NCBI GenBank assembly: GCA_963930645.1
Contig: OZ005653.1
Location: 116,566,259 to 116,630,258, forward strand
Reading direction: 5' to 3'
Source: Salticus scenicus
Taxonomy: Eukaryota; Arthropoda; Arachnida; Araneae; Salticidae
Length of the DNA stretch: 64,000 bases
In this document: positions 30,242-41,589 of the stretch, piece by piece
How positions within the stretch are numbered: the first letter of the stretch is position 1
Layout: each line of letters opens with the position of its first letter
Translations under genes and position numbers: made by a program
Notes under the pieces: model-generated
Seen by the model: the letters and a program-made list of their open reading frames with translations, nothing else
The model's database searches: none
What the model was told of the DNA's origin: nothing

Positions 30242-30840
30242 TTTTTTCTTATATTTCTGCTGAAGTTTTAGTTTTTTTCAAGATATACATACACACATAC
30301 ATATATATATATATACATATAAAAGAAAACGCAATTTAAAGATTTCAAATTCGTAAATAATCTATGAAAAACCATAGGAATTGCGGCCTGAATAGAGATA
30401 TGTTTGGATAAACATAATATAGTTAAATTTATAAATATTTTATGATATATAAGCTTTTATATGAAGCCTTCAGTAGTGGCAAGTCAAAGATGACAAGTCC
30501 CCTTAAGGTAAAAATAATTGGAATAAAAGAACACACACACACACACAAAAAAAAGGAAATTAAAGGGGACTAATGTGCAAGTTGTACCTGACGGGACTAA
30601 ATTGAAAGTTGTACCTCAAGGGACTAATGTGAAAGTTGTACCTCACGGGACTAATGTGCAAGTTACAGCGAACGAACAAACTATTTCTTTCAACGAAAAT
30701 GCCTACTAGCCCTGGACGATAGGTCTAATATATCGTATCATATTATATATCATATTTATCGTAATATAACTCAATACTTATTTCGCTTCCTTCTTCGACT
30801 CGTTTTAATACGCATTTTTTATATGCATGAGCAGCCCCCT
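30137..30840. repeat. Spacer with homopolymers and a short minisatellite
   Basis: Poly-T, a poly-A run (about 30210-30239), (AT)n and (AC)n runs are followed at about 30565-30665 by about four units of 27-30 bases (GGGACTAATGTGCAAGTTGT, then ACCT and variants). The unit is the reverse complement of the minisatellite at 51296-51600 in degenerate form. Confidence 0.65.
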
Positions 30841-31258
30841 AAAAACAAAAACATTAAATCATTAAATTCATTTTTTTACTTATTTTTATTTCATATTATT
30901 TCAAGCGCACTTTTTATTTCCTAATTCAAAATTATTAAAAAAAATTTTTTGATATCGCTTGTAACGATACTGATTACTATTAATTTTCTTTTTTTTTTCT
31001 TTCAATAATAATAATATAAAAAATGATTTTGATGAAATTCTGGCAAAAGCAGAATTTAGTTTAGGACAGAGGACTATTAGTTTTTTTTTCTTCCCAATTA
31101 TAACATCGCTTTCAAATTATTCAATTATATTTTCAATAAATTTTAGATTTCGATAAATGTCCAACTGTCGAAAAATGATTTCGACAAATGTCCAACTATC
31201 GAAAACGACAACGCAAAAATCCCAGATTGAGACTAATAGGCCCTCAGTCCTAAAAAAA
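30841..31258 (+). repeat. Direct duplication, second copy
   Basis: This matches 29717-30136 with few substitutions and ends at the same AGGCCCTCAGTCC block. The frame at 31157-31354 starts inside it and is not a gene. Confidence 0.85.
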
Positions 31259-32008
31259 ATTGTAATTCAATTTTTGGAAATTGAGTTAATGGTTGTGAAT
31301 ATTCTGAATGTGAAAACAAAATTTAAAACAACACATAGCATTGAGAAATTGTAGAAACAAATTTCTCAGGCAATTAACACAGGCTTTTGGCTTTCGGCGA
31401 GTTTAGATATTGTACGCTGTTAAATAAACGCATTAAATATCGTCATATTAAATTCGCAAACATTAACTTTTTTATTGTTTTCAAAAAATAATATTTCTGA
31501 ATGTTGAATATTTCTTTTAAAAATACAAAGTGAGAAAAATGTCTTTAGTTTATTTCTTTCACCGAAGTTATAAATCTAATAAAAAATACATTTAAAAAGT
31601 ACAAAAAAGCCAAGCTCAAAGAAAGAGAATGGATTGAAGTTGTGTCTAAAAAGGGTGTGATAATAAATTCCCAAGTTTACATTCTAATACTTATTAATAT
31701 TCCCTTTTAACTAATTTTTCACATGTAAATCAAGTGCCTTATGATATGCTGATAGAAACCCTTCTTTTCTGTACTAAATACATCATAGCGTGTTTCTGGA
31801 AATTATTTCTTTTCAATTTATGCATGAAGGGCTTGGCGGCCATCTTTCAAAATTTTACGTTAATTTAAATTCTTTTATAAATCTCACCGATTATAGGATG
31901 AGAATGCACCAAATTCAACACTATTAAACTTTAGATTGATTCAGCTTGTACGCATAATGGAAGCTTTTGCAAAAATTTTCTCGTTTTTTTTTTTTTTTTT
32001 TTTTTTTT
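31259..32008. other. No gene recognised
   Basis: AT-rich sequence ending in a poly-T run (about 31985-32008). The segment near 31735-31880 resembles, inverted and degenerate, 33590-33760. Nothing coding is seen. Confidence 0.5.
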
Positions 32009-33079
32009 AGTTCCCCATCATACTATAGGTATGGGGAACTTAGGTAATCGTGAAAACTTTCGACCTCGTTTTTTTTACTTTTTTTCACGTTTTCAGGTGT
32101 GAGGAATCCGAAAATGACAAAATTTGTATGGTGTCTGTCTGTAGGGTGTCTGTTAGTCTGTTAGTTTGTTAGTCTGTGTACACGATATCTCAAGAACAAA
32201 TTGTCGCAGAGAGGCCAGATCAGTTTTAAAATATTACTTTCGACACTGGCAAGAACCCTATTCATTTGCAACATTCGATTTTAAAAACTTCGTAAGTTAT
32301 TAGAAATTTACGATTTTCTTAACATGGGAGAATAGGACAAAAATTCACTTAAACGCGCATTAAATGGAAACGTTTTACTGTAAAAATGTCAGACCAGTTT
32401 TAAAACATCCGTTTTGATGTCGGAATGAACATCAGTAACTATACTTTTGAAATATTATTTAGGACACTGGCATCAATATTAATGACTATGAATTTTCAAA
32501 TATAAAAATTTCGTAAGTTATTGGAAATTTACGAATTTCTTAACATGGCAGAATAGAGCAAAATTTCACATAAACGTCAATTTTGTGGGATATTTTCGTC
32601 GTAAACATGTCAAACCACTTTCGAAATATTATTTAGGTTACTGGCATGAATATCATAGACTATGATTTTTCCAATTTAAAAAATTCGTAAGTTATTTGGA
32701 ATTTACGATTTACTTAACATGTCAGAATACGGCAAAATTGAGCATAAACTTCCATTTTGAGGATCATAAATACATTAGACAACTTCAAAATTACATTTAT
32801 GATATTTTTTTGAACATGATTGAATACAAATGTTCTTATAGGAAAATTTCGTAAATTATTCGTAATTTACGATTTTGTCAACATAGCGAAATTGTAATTT
32901 TTTCATATAAATATGAATTTTGAGGATTATTTGCATTGGAAATAGTAGCATGAAACATAAACAACGGAATTGACCCTGATAAAATAAATTAATAGATTAG
33001 AATAAGATAAATATATCGAAGTGAACGATGGATAGCCTATTAGGCGGGGATTTCTTTCTGTCACTGTATCAAGCTTTGG

Positions 33080-33115
<36 letters not shown>

Positions 33116-33191
33116 GATTATAATATGTCTCGCACTAGAAATTTATGAGACCATAAATATGGTGGGGAACTGAGCAGAGTCCACCTATGCC
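32009..33191 (+). repeat. Dispersed repeat starting with a hairpin, family 2
   Basis: It begins with a perfect 10-base stem, AGTTCCCCAT (32009-32018) and ATGGGGAACT (32031-32040), around a 12-base loop. The right arm recurs in direct orientation near the far end as GTGGGGAACT (33162-33171). Inside are a (GTCTGT)n-like stretch (about 32130-32175), CTCAAGAACAAATTG-type sequence, and several degenerate units of about 170 bases built on TTCGTAAGTTATTGGAAATT (near 32285, 32505, 32685, 32845). There is no coding sequence. Confidence 0.65.
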
Positions 33192-34555
33192 AACTAGTTT
33201 TGTCCTGTTTTAATCTGAATATTTCAGTCTCTTTTGAATGGAATAACCATATTATTTTTACAAGATATTTATTCCAAGGAGCTACATTCAAACTGGGTAA
33301 ATATAAAATAGGGGAGGGGGGAAGCTTTTTTGTGCTTTTATTTTTCCTTCATATTTTTACGTTAATTTAAATTCTTATATTCTTTTATTCCCGCCATTTA
33401 TGGTGCTTATTTAAGTGCACCAAAACTAATACTAAATACTTATAATAAGATATCAAGTTGGTTGAACTTGTGTAGCGGGCACTTTTACGATGTTTTCACT
33501 CGCAATTTTTGTTATCGGAATATTTCAGACTCTGTTGAGTGGAATAACCAAGTTAATTTTATACGAGATATTTCTTTTAAGAAGGTTCCTTCAAATTATG
33601 TGAATGTTTATTCATATTTGAAAGATGGCCGCAAAGCCTATCATGCATAAATTTAAAAAAAATAATTTTCAGAAACACGCTATGATGTATTTAGTACAGG
33701 AAAGAAGGATTTATATCAACATATCATAAGGCGCTTGATTACAATAAGTACAAGGACTACCTTTCTAAAGATAGTGTTAACTATAAGCGAATGACCATTA
33801 ATAACTTAAATTATTTTTATTTTTGTTTCTTTGAGTTAGTGAGAGTTGACGCTTACCGGTCAACGTATTTTTCTCTACTCGTCAACTCGTGAATTTTTAC
33901 ATTGCCTCACTGGAGGGCGTAAGAAGGGGTGTACATGTAGGGACCCTCGATAGAGAGAGACTGGACATTGGCGCGCCGGCTTTTTGACGAAATTCTCCAT
34001 TTTAGTGCCAGTTGCTCCATTATTTATCATTACGCGGAGAAGAAATTTTGATTATTTTACGTCATAATCGAAAAAGAACTTATTTATTACATTTTTACTT
34101 TGTTGGGAGATAAATTGCTTCAATTTTGGAATACTTTTAAAAGATAAAAATGCATAATTATTTATTTTATATCATGCTTTAAATACTTTGAATTCTCTTA
34201 TTGCATGCTGTTTTACGTATTTATATCCTAACATATGAGATAATTACATTATTTATTTGCTAGCTATTAGTTTTTAAGTTCTGTTGTGCAATATATTTAT
34301 ATATGTTAGATCTGAATGTATTTTTCTGATATATTTTAAAATACATATTTAAAATAACTATATAAAAATATATTTTGTGTTTTTTTGCTGGTACGCAAAA
34401 TGTATCAGATTTCTTAAAATAAATTATTCAAAATAAAGAAGATAAGGTGTATATTATTTGCTAACATATGAAATATAAATTTCTTTTCAATAATAATTGC
34501 CATAATAAATTTTGTAAATAATATTTAAATAAGTAATTATTTTTATTTACATAAT

Positions 34556-34600
<45 letters not shown>

Positions 34601-34958
34601 ATGAAATAAGCAAATGTAAATAAAATAAACAATTTTTTTTTTATTTTTTTTAATTTCTGAAGATATTAGTTAAGATTTTTACAAATTATTATTAATAAAA
34701 ATTTTATCTTTAAAATTTAACTAAGTCATTATTATTAATAATGCGTAATTGAAATAAATAAAATATGTATTAATTTACAATTTTTAAAGCGAAAAAATGT
34801 TTAATCATTCATGAACATAGATTTTATAATAGCTCAATGATTTGCGATTCATATTCATGTATCATTCCGCGCCGGGAATGAAAAAAACAGCAAATAGAGT
34901 TTTGGCGCCATCTATCGTGTTTTATTTAAAACATACACTTTCGTAAATACATATATAT
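33192..34958. other. AT-rich stretch with a foldback fragment and long poly-A
   Basis: 33775-33935 is a lone arm of the foldback family (GCTTACCGGTCAACGTATTT and CACTCGTGAATTTTTACATT-type blocks). A poly-A run of about 37 bases lies at about 34561-34597. The frame at 33462-33650 has no domain. No gene was recognised. Confidence 0.55.
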
Positions 34959-35591
34959 TGTTGCGTACTTGGGGGTTCGTGAGTTGTCTGAGAATGAAAG
35001 GCCAAACGTACAAAAATTCAGTAATTTATTCACAGAAAGTTCCAGAAAAATACAGGTCAATAAACCAATTATCAGCTTCAATTCAAGCAGTAACCACAGC
35101 TTAAACAACAGCTGTCAATAGCAAATCCACAGTACAAACTGTATACCAATAACACTTGAAGCAAGTCTCTCTCAAAGAGGCTTAAGAGCAATGCAATCAC
35201 TAGCGACGCTGACTGAGATCTGAACTGAACTGACTGCCCTTGGCGAGGAAGCGCTCCTTATATGCTGTTCCATGGAGCCCAGATTTTTCGAGAAAACTCT
35301 AGAAAGTGGTCAACCAATCAACTTACAGCTTCCATATTTGGTATATCCCATATAAGGATTTTCTCGCCAAGGTCGCCAAAAAAATCGCCAAGGTGGGAAA
35401 AAGTCGCCAAATTTGGCGCCAAATCCATTACGTGCATTACTGGGGCTTTTTAATGCGTTTTTAAGGGAAAATAAAGCTATTTCAACGCTAAAACGACTAG
35501 AAATGCACAAAATTAGCACTTTATCAACTTACTAAGCCTCTTTGAAAGAATTTATATAAAAATAAACACAATTATTTACAATTTCGTAACA
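34959..35591 (-). repeat. 3' LTR
   Basis: This has the same 633-bp sequence as 38922-39554 apart from one base. On the minus strand it begins TGTTACG and ends CGCAACA. Short frames inside it (35262-35453, 35310-35519) recur in the other LTR and are not genes. Confidence 0.95.
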
Positions 35592-35604
35592 CTGCCCCCC
35601 TCCC
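35592..35604 (-). promoter_or_regulatory. Polypurine tract
   Basis: On the minus strand GGGAGGGGGGCAG directly precedes the 3' LTR, the usual position of the plus-strand DNA primer. Confidence 0.85.
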
Positions 35605-35835
35605 AAGGACTGCACGTCCCGGGCAGTGCAACCCTTGGTCAAGAGGCGAAACTAAACAAATTTACACAATCTAAAACACAAAAACTAAGTTGCACATAAA
35701 GATAACATAGAAATATAAATTAAGTGGGAAATATTTACAAAATTCACAAATATGTACAAATATTTATATACAAATATTTACAGTGCGCATGCGCAAATTT
35801 TACAAGTATTTACATTTTAAATTTTAATTTTACCG
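35605..35835. other. Untranslated spacer between the ORF stop and the polypurine tract
   Basis: Non-coding 3' sequence of the element. It contains a short direct repeat of ACAAATATTTA near 35754-35780. Confidence 0.7.
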
Positions 35836-38800
35836 TTACTTGTGGTACTTGGCTAGCCTATTATAGTGCACCACCTTCGGTTTTGACGAAGGTGTTTTAG
35901 TGATCCGCACCACTACATCATTCAGCCTTTTTAAGACTATGTATGGTCCGTCCCAGTTGCACTGTAACTTGGGAGAGAGTCCTTTGCGTCGAACAGGATT
36001 CCACAACCAGACCTTCTCTCCTTCCTGAAACTCATGTTGTGTAGCCTTTAGATCGTACCTTGTCTTCATTTTCTCCGTTGCCATGTTAATCCGCTCCCGA
36101 GCAAAGTTGTGTACGTCCTCAAATCGTGCCTGGAGATCTTGGATGTACTCCTCGGGCGATGAAGGCGCATCGGGTGGACAACCAAACAGGAGATCACAAG
36201 GGAGACGAAGTTCACGTCCAAACAGCATCTGGGCTGGAGTATAGCCGGTGGTTTCATGGACAGCACTTCGATAAGCCAGCAGGAACAATGGCAACTTCAA
36301 GTCCCAATCTTGCTGGTTCCTTGATACTAGAAGGGAGAGGTTATTCAGGATGGTACGATTGAACCTCTCGACCATGCCGTCCGACTGGGGATGTAAGGGT
36401 GTTGTCCGGGTTTTGTCTATGCCGAGTAGTTGACACAGTCCTTTGAAAACATCAGAGGTAAAGTTCCTACCTTGGTCGGTATGAAGTTGTAGGGGCGTGC
36501 CGTACCTTGACACCCATTGCTGCACAAGGACCTCTGCGACTGTGCATGCCTCTTGATTGGGAATGGGATATGCCTCAGGCCACTTGGTGAAATAGTCCAT
36601 CACGACGAGAATGTATTTATTTCCACTGGAGGTCCGTGGCAAAGGACCCAAGATGTCGATTGCAATCCGTTCAAATGGTGCTCCCACGTTATACTGTTGC
36701 AGTCTTCCTCGACTTCGTTTCTGCGGGCCTTTACGTGCCGCACAAGCATCACAGGATTTACAATATTTCTCCACATCCTCCTTTGCCTTGCACCAGTAGA
36801 AGCGTTCCCGAACTTTCTGCAGAGTCTTCATTACCCCAAAATGGCCTCCGGTAGAGCTACTATGCAGTTGTTCTAAAACATCTGGAATTCTTGATCTTGG
36901 CAATGCTATCTGCCATCGGAAGCTTTTCCCATCATCAGATTCCCACTTTCTGTATAATACGCCGTTTCTGATATGAAGAGAGTCCCAAAGTGCCCAATAA
37001 CTTTTCGTAATGGGACTAAATCTGGAAATGTCCTGCCAGATAGGTCTGTTGCTGGTCGTCTCCTTCAGCTGTAATATTGGCTTTATGTCAGGATCTTCCA
37101 ACTGGGATTTTCTAAGTTCTTCGTCACTCCATGGATCGGGATCTTGATCTGATGGTGTTGAGACAGTAACTTGGCGAGCAACTGGCTGTATTCTTTGGGG
37201 TCTATCCTCGGCTTTAGAGCTGTATTTATGATCTTCAGATGGAGACTTCCGAAAGAAGGCATTTGGATTTTCCCGAAGAGCTCCTTCTGTGTGGCATACT
37301 TCCCAGACATCCTTGGTTGCTTCTCTAGGTGTTCTTACTGGGCAGCTTCGCTTGATATGCCCATATTTTCCACAGCCCCAGCATTTAGTTGTTGGAGTCT
37401 TCCCTTTTTCCTTACTCTCAAGAATGCGTAGTCTTCTATTAATATCTGGAATCATGTTCTGAATTTCTTTAAAATCATCTTGAGAACCGTTCACTTTGTC
37501 TGCTGTGCTGTTCTGGCGATGTTTACAGCAGGCTTGTTGGGCTGTCTCGAGCTTTAGGGCATACACCAAGGCTGACTCCACATCTTTCACGCCGGAGAGT
37601 CTGAGGGCTTTTTGAATATCTGGATCTCCGACAGCATCAATGAAATATTCTAGAGCCAGATCATTGCGTGTTTCAGGATGACAGTCTGAGAAAGCCAAAT
37701 GTGAAAGCCTCTGGATGTTTGATGCCAGTTCTTGTAAGCTTTCCCCTGGTCTCTGACGACGGGACCTTAGCTGGAGTCGACTATATTCTTTAGACCATTT
37801 CGCTCCAAAACGTAGCTCTAGCGCTCTGGTTACAGCTTCGAAGTCATATCGCTGTTCCTTCGAAAGGGTCTCCAAAATACATGCGGCGTCGCCCCGCAAC
37901 GACCCTACCAGTTGAGCCGTCTTTGCAACAGAGTCCCAGCCGTTAGCTTCAGCTACGATGGAAAACTGCGTCTTATATACATGCCAGGAGGAACTGCCGT
38001 CGTAGGTAGGTAGCTTAATCAATTCCTGATTCTGGATTCTTCTCTCTTTCTTTTCAGTTTCCTGAGGCATGGATTCTAACTTTTCTTCGAGATTCCGAAT
38101 CTTGCTCAGCAGTTCATTCCCTATTACTTCTCTGTTCCACTCTTCTTTCATTTTTCTTTCAAGATCTTCCTCCATTCTCTTAAACTTGCTTTCTATCTCT
38201 GAAAACCTTCTTTTCAGCTCTTGATCAAATTTTTCTTTAACTTTCGCCTCGACACTCCGTTCTATCCTCGTAACACTCTCTTCAACCTTCATAACATTTT
38301 CTTCCATCTTCATAGCTTTCTCTTCAAAACTCTCTTCTATTTTCAAAACTTTCTCCCCAAAATTTTCTTCTATCTTTATAACTTTCTCTTCAAAATTTTC
38401 TTCTATCTTTATAACTTTCTCTTCTATTCCATCCATTCTATTTTCCATCACCGTTAATTTACCCTCGATTGATTCTTTCACCGTTGAAAGCTCTCTCTTC
38501 ATCTCATCTTGATTAGATTTAATTTCTTCCTGAACTTCACCCAAACTGTTTTTCATATGCTTCATTTCTTCAGTCAAACCGTCTTTCAATTCTCTTTGCG
38601 ATGTTTCCATTTTCTCTTGTGCTACTTTCATTTCTTCAGTCATACCGTCTTTCAACTCTCTTTGCGATGTTTCCATTTTCTCTTGTGCTACCTTCATTTC
38701 TTTCATCTCTTGACTCAGGCTATCTTTCATCTCTTTTTGTCCAGTTTCCATCTTTTCCAGTCCTGTTTCCATTTTCTCTATCAATCCGGTTTCCAACTTT

Positions 38801-38889
38801 TCCTGTCCGGCTTTCATTTCATTTATCTGGGTAGCTAAGGCTTCTAGAAGTTTTTTCATCTCTTGCTCCATAGCCCTCGTTATCACCAT
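35836..38889 (-). CDS. Gag-integrase fusion ORF of the LTR element
   Basis: A single frame of 1017 aa. Residues 1 to about 285 are a long charged coiled coil with repeated KMETGQKEMK-like and KVIKIEENFEE units. Residues about 290-450 are a retrotransposon Gag core (TYDGSSSWHVYKTQFSIV...). A CCHC knuckle (CWGCGKYGHIKRSC) lies near 503-516. After a short linker (about 520-600) the integrase begins: HHCC zinc-binding domain (H...GGHFG...CKSCDAC, about 673-715), then the catalytic core with D near 745 (IDILGP), D near 803 (TDQG) and E 36 residues later (MVERFN). Nothing of protease, reverse transcriptase or RNase H remains between knuckle and integrase, yet the frame is open across the junction. 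The integrase looks catalytically complete. The start is the ATG just after the primer site. Confidence 0.93.
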   Translation of the reverse strand: MVITRAMEQEMKKLLEALATQINEMKAGQEKLETGLIEKMETGLEKMETGQKEMKDSLSQEMKEMKVAQEKMETSQRELKDGMTEEMKVAQEKMETSQRELKDGLTEEMKHMKNSLGEVQEEIKSNQDEMKRELSTVKESIEGKLTVMENRMDGIEEKVIKIEENFEEKVIKIEENFGEKVLKIEESFEEKAMKMEENVMKVEESVTRIERSVEAKVKEKFDQELKRRFSEIESKFKRMEEDLERKMKEEWNREVIGNELLSKIRNLEEKLESMPQETEKKERRIQNQELIKLPTYDGSSSWHVYKTQFSIVAEANGWDSVAKTAQLVGSLRGDAACILETLSKEQRYDFEAVTRALELRFGAKWSKEYSRLQLRSRRQRPGESLQELASNIQRLSHLAFSDCHPETRNDLALEYFIDAVGDPDIQKALRLSGVKDVESALVYALKLETAQQACCKHRQNSTADKVNGSQDDFKEIQNMIPDINRRLRILESKEKGKTPTTKCWGCGKYGHIKRSCPVRTPREATKDVWEVCHTEGALRENPNAFFRKSPSEDHKYSSKAEDRPQRIQPVARQVTVSTPSDQDPDPWSDEELRKSQLEDPDIKPILQLKETTSNRPIWQDISRFSPITKSYWALWDSLHIRNGVLYRKWESDDGKSFRWQIALPRSRIPDVLEQLHSSSTGGHFGVMKTLQKVRERFYWCKAKEDVEKYCKSCDACAARKGPQKRSRGRLQQYNVGAPFERIAIDILGPLPRTSSGNKYILVVMDYFTKWPEAYPIPNQEACTVAEVLVQQWVSRYGTPLQLHTDQGRNFTSDVFKGLCQLLGIDKTRTTPLHPQSDGMVERFNRTILNNLSLLVSRNQQDWDLKLPLFLLAYRSAVHETTGYTPAQMLFGRELRLPCDLLFGCPPDAPSSPEEYIQDLQARFEDVHNFARERINMATEKMKTRYDLKATQHEFQEGEKVWLWNPVRRKGLSPKLQCNWDGPYIVLKRLNDVVVRITKTPSSKPKVVHYNRLAKYHK

Positions 38890-38900
38890 TCACAGACAAT

Positions 38901-38917
38901 CCCCGCTTCTGACACCA
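38901..38917 (-). promoter_or_regulatory. Primer binding site, tRNA-Leu-like
   Basis: Four bases inside the 5' LTR the minus strand reads TGGTGTCAGAAGCGGGG. This is TGG plus the complement of a tRNA 3' end of the CTTCTGACA type found in leucine tRNAs. The match to a specific tRNA is from memory of tRNA-Leu gene ends. Confidence 0.75.
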
Positions 38918-38921
38918 GAAA

Positions 38922-39554
38922 TGTTGCGTACTTGGGGGTTCGTGAGTTGTCTGAGAATGAAAGGCCAAACGTACAAAAATTCAGTAATTTATTCACAGAA
39001 AGTTCCAGAAAAATACAGGTCAATAAACCAATTATCAGCTTCAATTCAAGCAGTAACCACAGCTTAAACAACAGCTGTCAATAGCAAATCCACAGTACAA
39101 ACTGTATACCAATAACACTTGAAGCAAGTCTCTCTCAAAGAGGCTTAAGAGCAATGCAATCACTAGCGACGCTGACTGAGATCTGAACTGAACTGACTGC
39201 CCTTGGCGAGGAAGCGCTCCTTATATGCTGTTCCATGGAGCCCAGATTTTTCGAGAAAACTCTAGAAAGTGGTCAACCAATCAACTTACAGCTTCCATAT
39301 TTGGTATATCCCATATAAGGATTTTCTCGCCAAGGTCGCCAAAAAAATCGCCAAGGTGGGAAAAAGTCGCCAAATTTGGCGCCAAATCCATTACGTGCAT
39401 TACTGGGGCTTTTTAATGCGTTTTTAAGGGAAAATAAAGCTATTTCAACGCTAAAACGACTAGAAATGCACAAAATTAGCACTTTATCAACTTACTAAGC
39501 CTCTTTGAAAGAATTTATACAAAAATAAACACAATTATTTACAATTTCGTAACA
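38922..39554 (-). repeat. 5' LTR
   Basis: This is the promoter-bearing LTR for the minus-strand element. On the minus strand a TATA-like CATATAAGG lies at about 39220-39228 and an AATAAA at 38988-38993, consistent with a U3-R-U5 layout. Confidence 0.95.
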
Positions 39555-39558
39555 ATAT

Positions 39559-40653
39559 ATATTTTTCTTTTTAAAAATTAAAAATCTCTTTTGAAAATAC
39601 AGTTAGAGTTTGTTCATTTATTTATTTTTCAGACTTTAAAATGATACATATTTTAAATATTAACATAATCAATTTTGTATTATTATTTTTTAAAGCAATA
39701 ATGACTAGGGGATGAAACAGTTCTTACACTGTTTATTAGAAATAACATTATTTCATGAATTTTATTAAAATTCATGAAAAACATGTCAAAAAGCAATTAT
39801 TAAAAAACACGTCAAAATAAATAAATAACATCTTTAATTTGAAACTCATAATAATGTATTTAAAAAATATTATTCTTTCTTTTATTTTTTTAATTAATTA
39901 ATTTCTGCATGAAAAATTCTATTTCATAAATATATTTACAATTACAATAAACAAAAAATCATCCTTTAATTTTAAATAACTATTTCTACCTGTTTCTAAA
40001 CAAGTTTTTTTTTTTTTTTTTTTTTTAAGGGAAAAAAAATTAAAAAAAGTTAAATATATATGTATATGATTTTAATATAAACTACTAGATGGCGCCACTG
40101 CATTTATTTATTTTTCTTTTAAAAAGAAGAAAGAAAGAAAAAACTTTTAATTGCTTCGCAACATGTAGAAATAATTATTTAAAATTAAAGGAGGGTTTTT
40201 TGTTAATTGTAGTTGTAAATATATTTATGAAATAGAATTTTTACGCAGAAATTTCATTTTTTTTAAAAGCTTAACTGATATTTTCCATAAAATTTTTCTC
40301 CAGGTAATTTTATCTTATTTTTAAAATTATAGAAATGTAAAGCTTAATTTATATTTTGTCTATTTTTCCTCCAAACATTTTATATGAAAATATATATGAA
40401 GTAATTTTTCCTGCAATTTTAATTTTTTTTTACATGTCAAGAAACCATATTAATTGCTGCCTAAGTATACTTTCGTATTTCATTAAACTAACCTAATATA
40501 GTTCAATTTATATATATTAAATGGAATTATAAGATTTTATATGAAACAGTCAGTGGGGCTAATTCAAAAGTGCAAAGTCGCCCTTAGAGATATTTTATCA
40601 ATTAATTTTATTCCTAACACAATATTAAGTCAAATAGTCGAATCTGCTGATAA
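39559..40653. other. AT-rich stretch, no gene recognised
   Basis: Poly-T near 40006-40026 and a purine-rich run near 40123-40142. Nothing coding was seen. Confidence 0.55.
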
Positions 40654-41589
40654 TCTATAATAATACATAATAATAAATGGAAAGGTTTGTCTGTCTGTCT
40701 GTCTGTCTGTTCTTTTATACGTTCAGCCCCTACTGAACGCAGAAGTACAAGAATTGACATACGGATGCCCTGGAGCCTTTCCGATGTTTTCCTCGAAACA
40801 GAATTTAAAAATCTTAATTAGTTTCGGAGATATTAATTAAAATGTTGACCCATGTCGATAGAAAAATGACCAAAAATCCTTATTGCTTAAAAAGAGGCAT
40901 TCTATCAGCATTCAGCAGACGATTTTAACGGCTGTCTCTAACGGAAACAAAACATGTGCAAGTCATTAATGTCACATGATCTTTAACCCGTTAGTAGTCG
41001 CTAGTTGGTTGATTTGCCGCCCATCCTTCAGTTTTGCAAGATTTTTTTATTCAATAGCCACCAAAAATATTTAGAAGTGGTCTTTGATATATACAAAACG
41101 CGAATAAAATCGAAGAAACGTCGATCACATAACTTCTTAAAATTATTGGTGGCAGTTAAATAAAAAGTGTGCAATCTGTAATAGGTGGCGCTGTGTATAG
41201 CGACTACTAACGGGTTAACTGGGGTTAAAAATTGCAAATTTCAAAGTGCTTCAAATTTTCTTTTTCGTACACAACTCTTAATATACAACCTATTCAGCAC
41301 AAAACCAACCTGCAGTTAAAATTTCATCAATTTTCATTAATAAACAAAGCACTTACATTTTAATTGCAAATTAAATTTTATTCTAACACGTAATCTATCT
41401 TTCAATAGACGATAGGAGTTTCCATAGCAACAAAATACATTTGAAGGAACTAAAAAATACTTTTTCTTTTTCTTTTTACTTCCATTACCCGACTACCGTG
41501 GTATATATAGGTTTTGGGGAAATAAAAAATATTTATTTTTCTTTTTACTTCCATTAATAAAACTACCGTAGATAATGGAATCAGAGATT

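Larger units (their letters stand above)
34959..39554 (-). mobile_element. Non-autonomous Ty3/Gypsy-type LTR retrotransposon (Gag-integrase)
   Basis: The element of 4596 bp has TG...CA-bounded LTRs of 633 bp that differ at one position (T at about 35560 versus C at about 39523). It has a tRNA-Leu-like primer site, a polypurine tract and a single open frame. A 4-bp ATAT duplication is possible, but the flanks are low-complexity. The near-identical LTRs mean a recent insertion. Protease, reverse transcriptase and RNase H are missing, so the element must have been copied by enzymes supplied elsewhere. Confidence 0.95.

Noticed and set aside
35262..35519. Frames inside the LTRs (also 39225-39482, 34926-35108, 38883-39084)
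   Set aside because: They occur identically in both LTRs, are short, and are non-homologous to proteins I know.
38221..38838. Phe/Leu/Ser-rich plus-strand frames
   Set aside because: They are the antisense of the Gag coiled-coil repeats.
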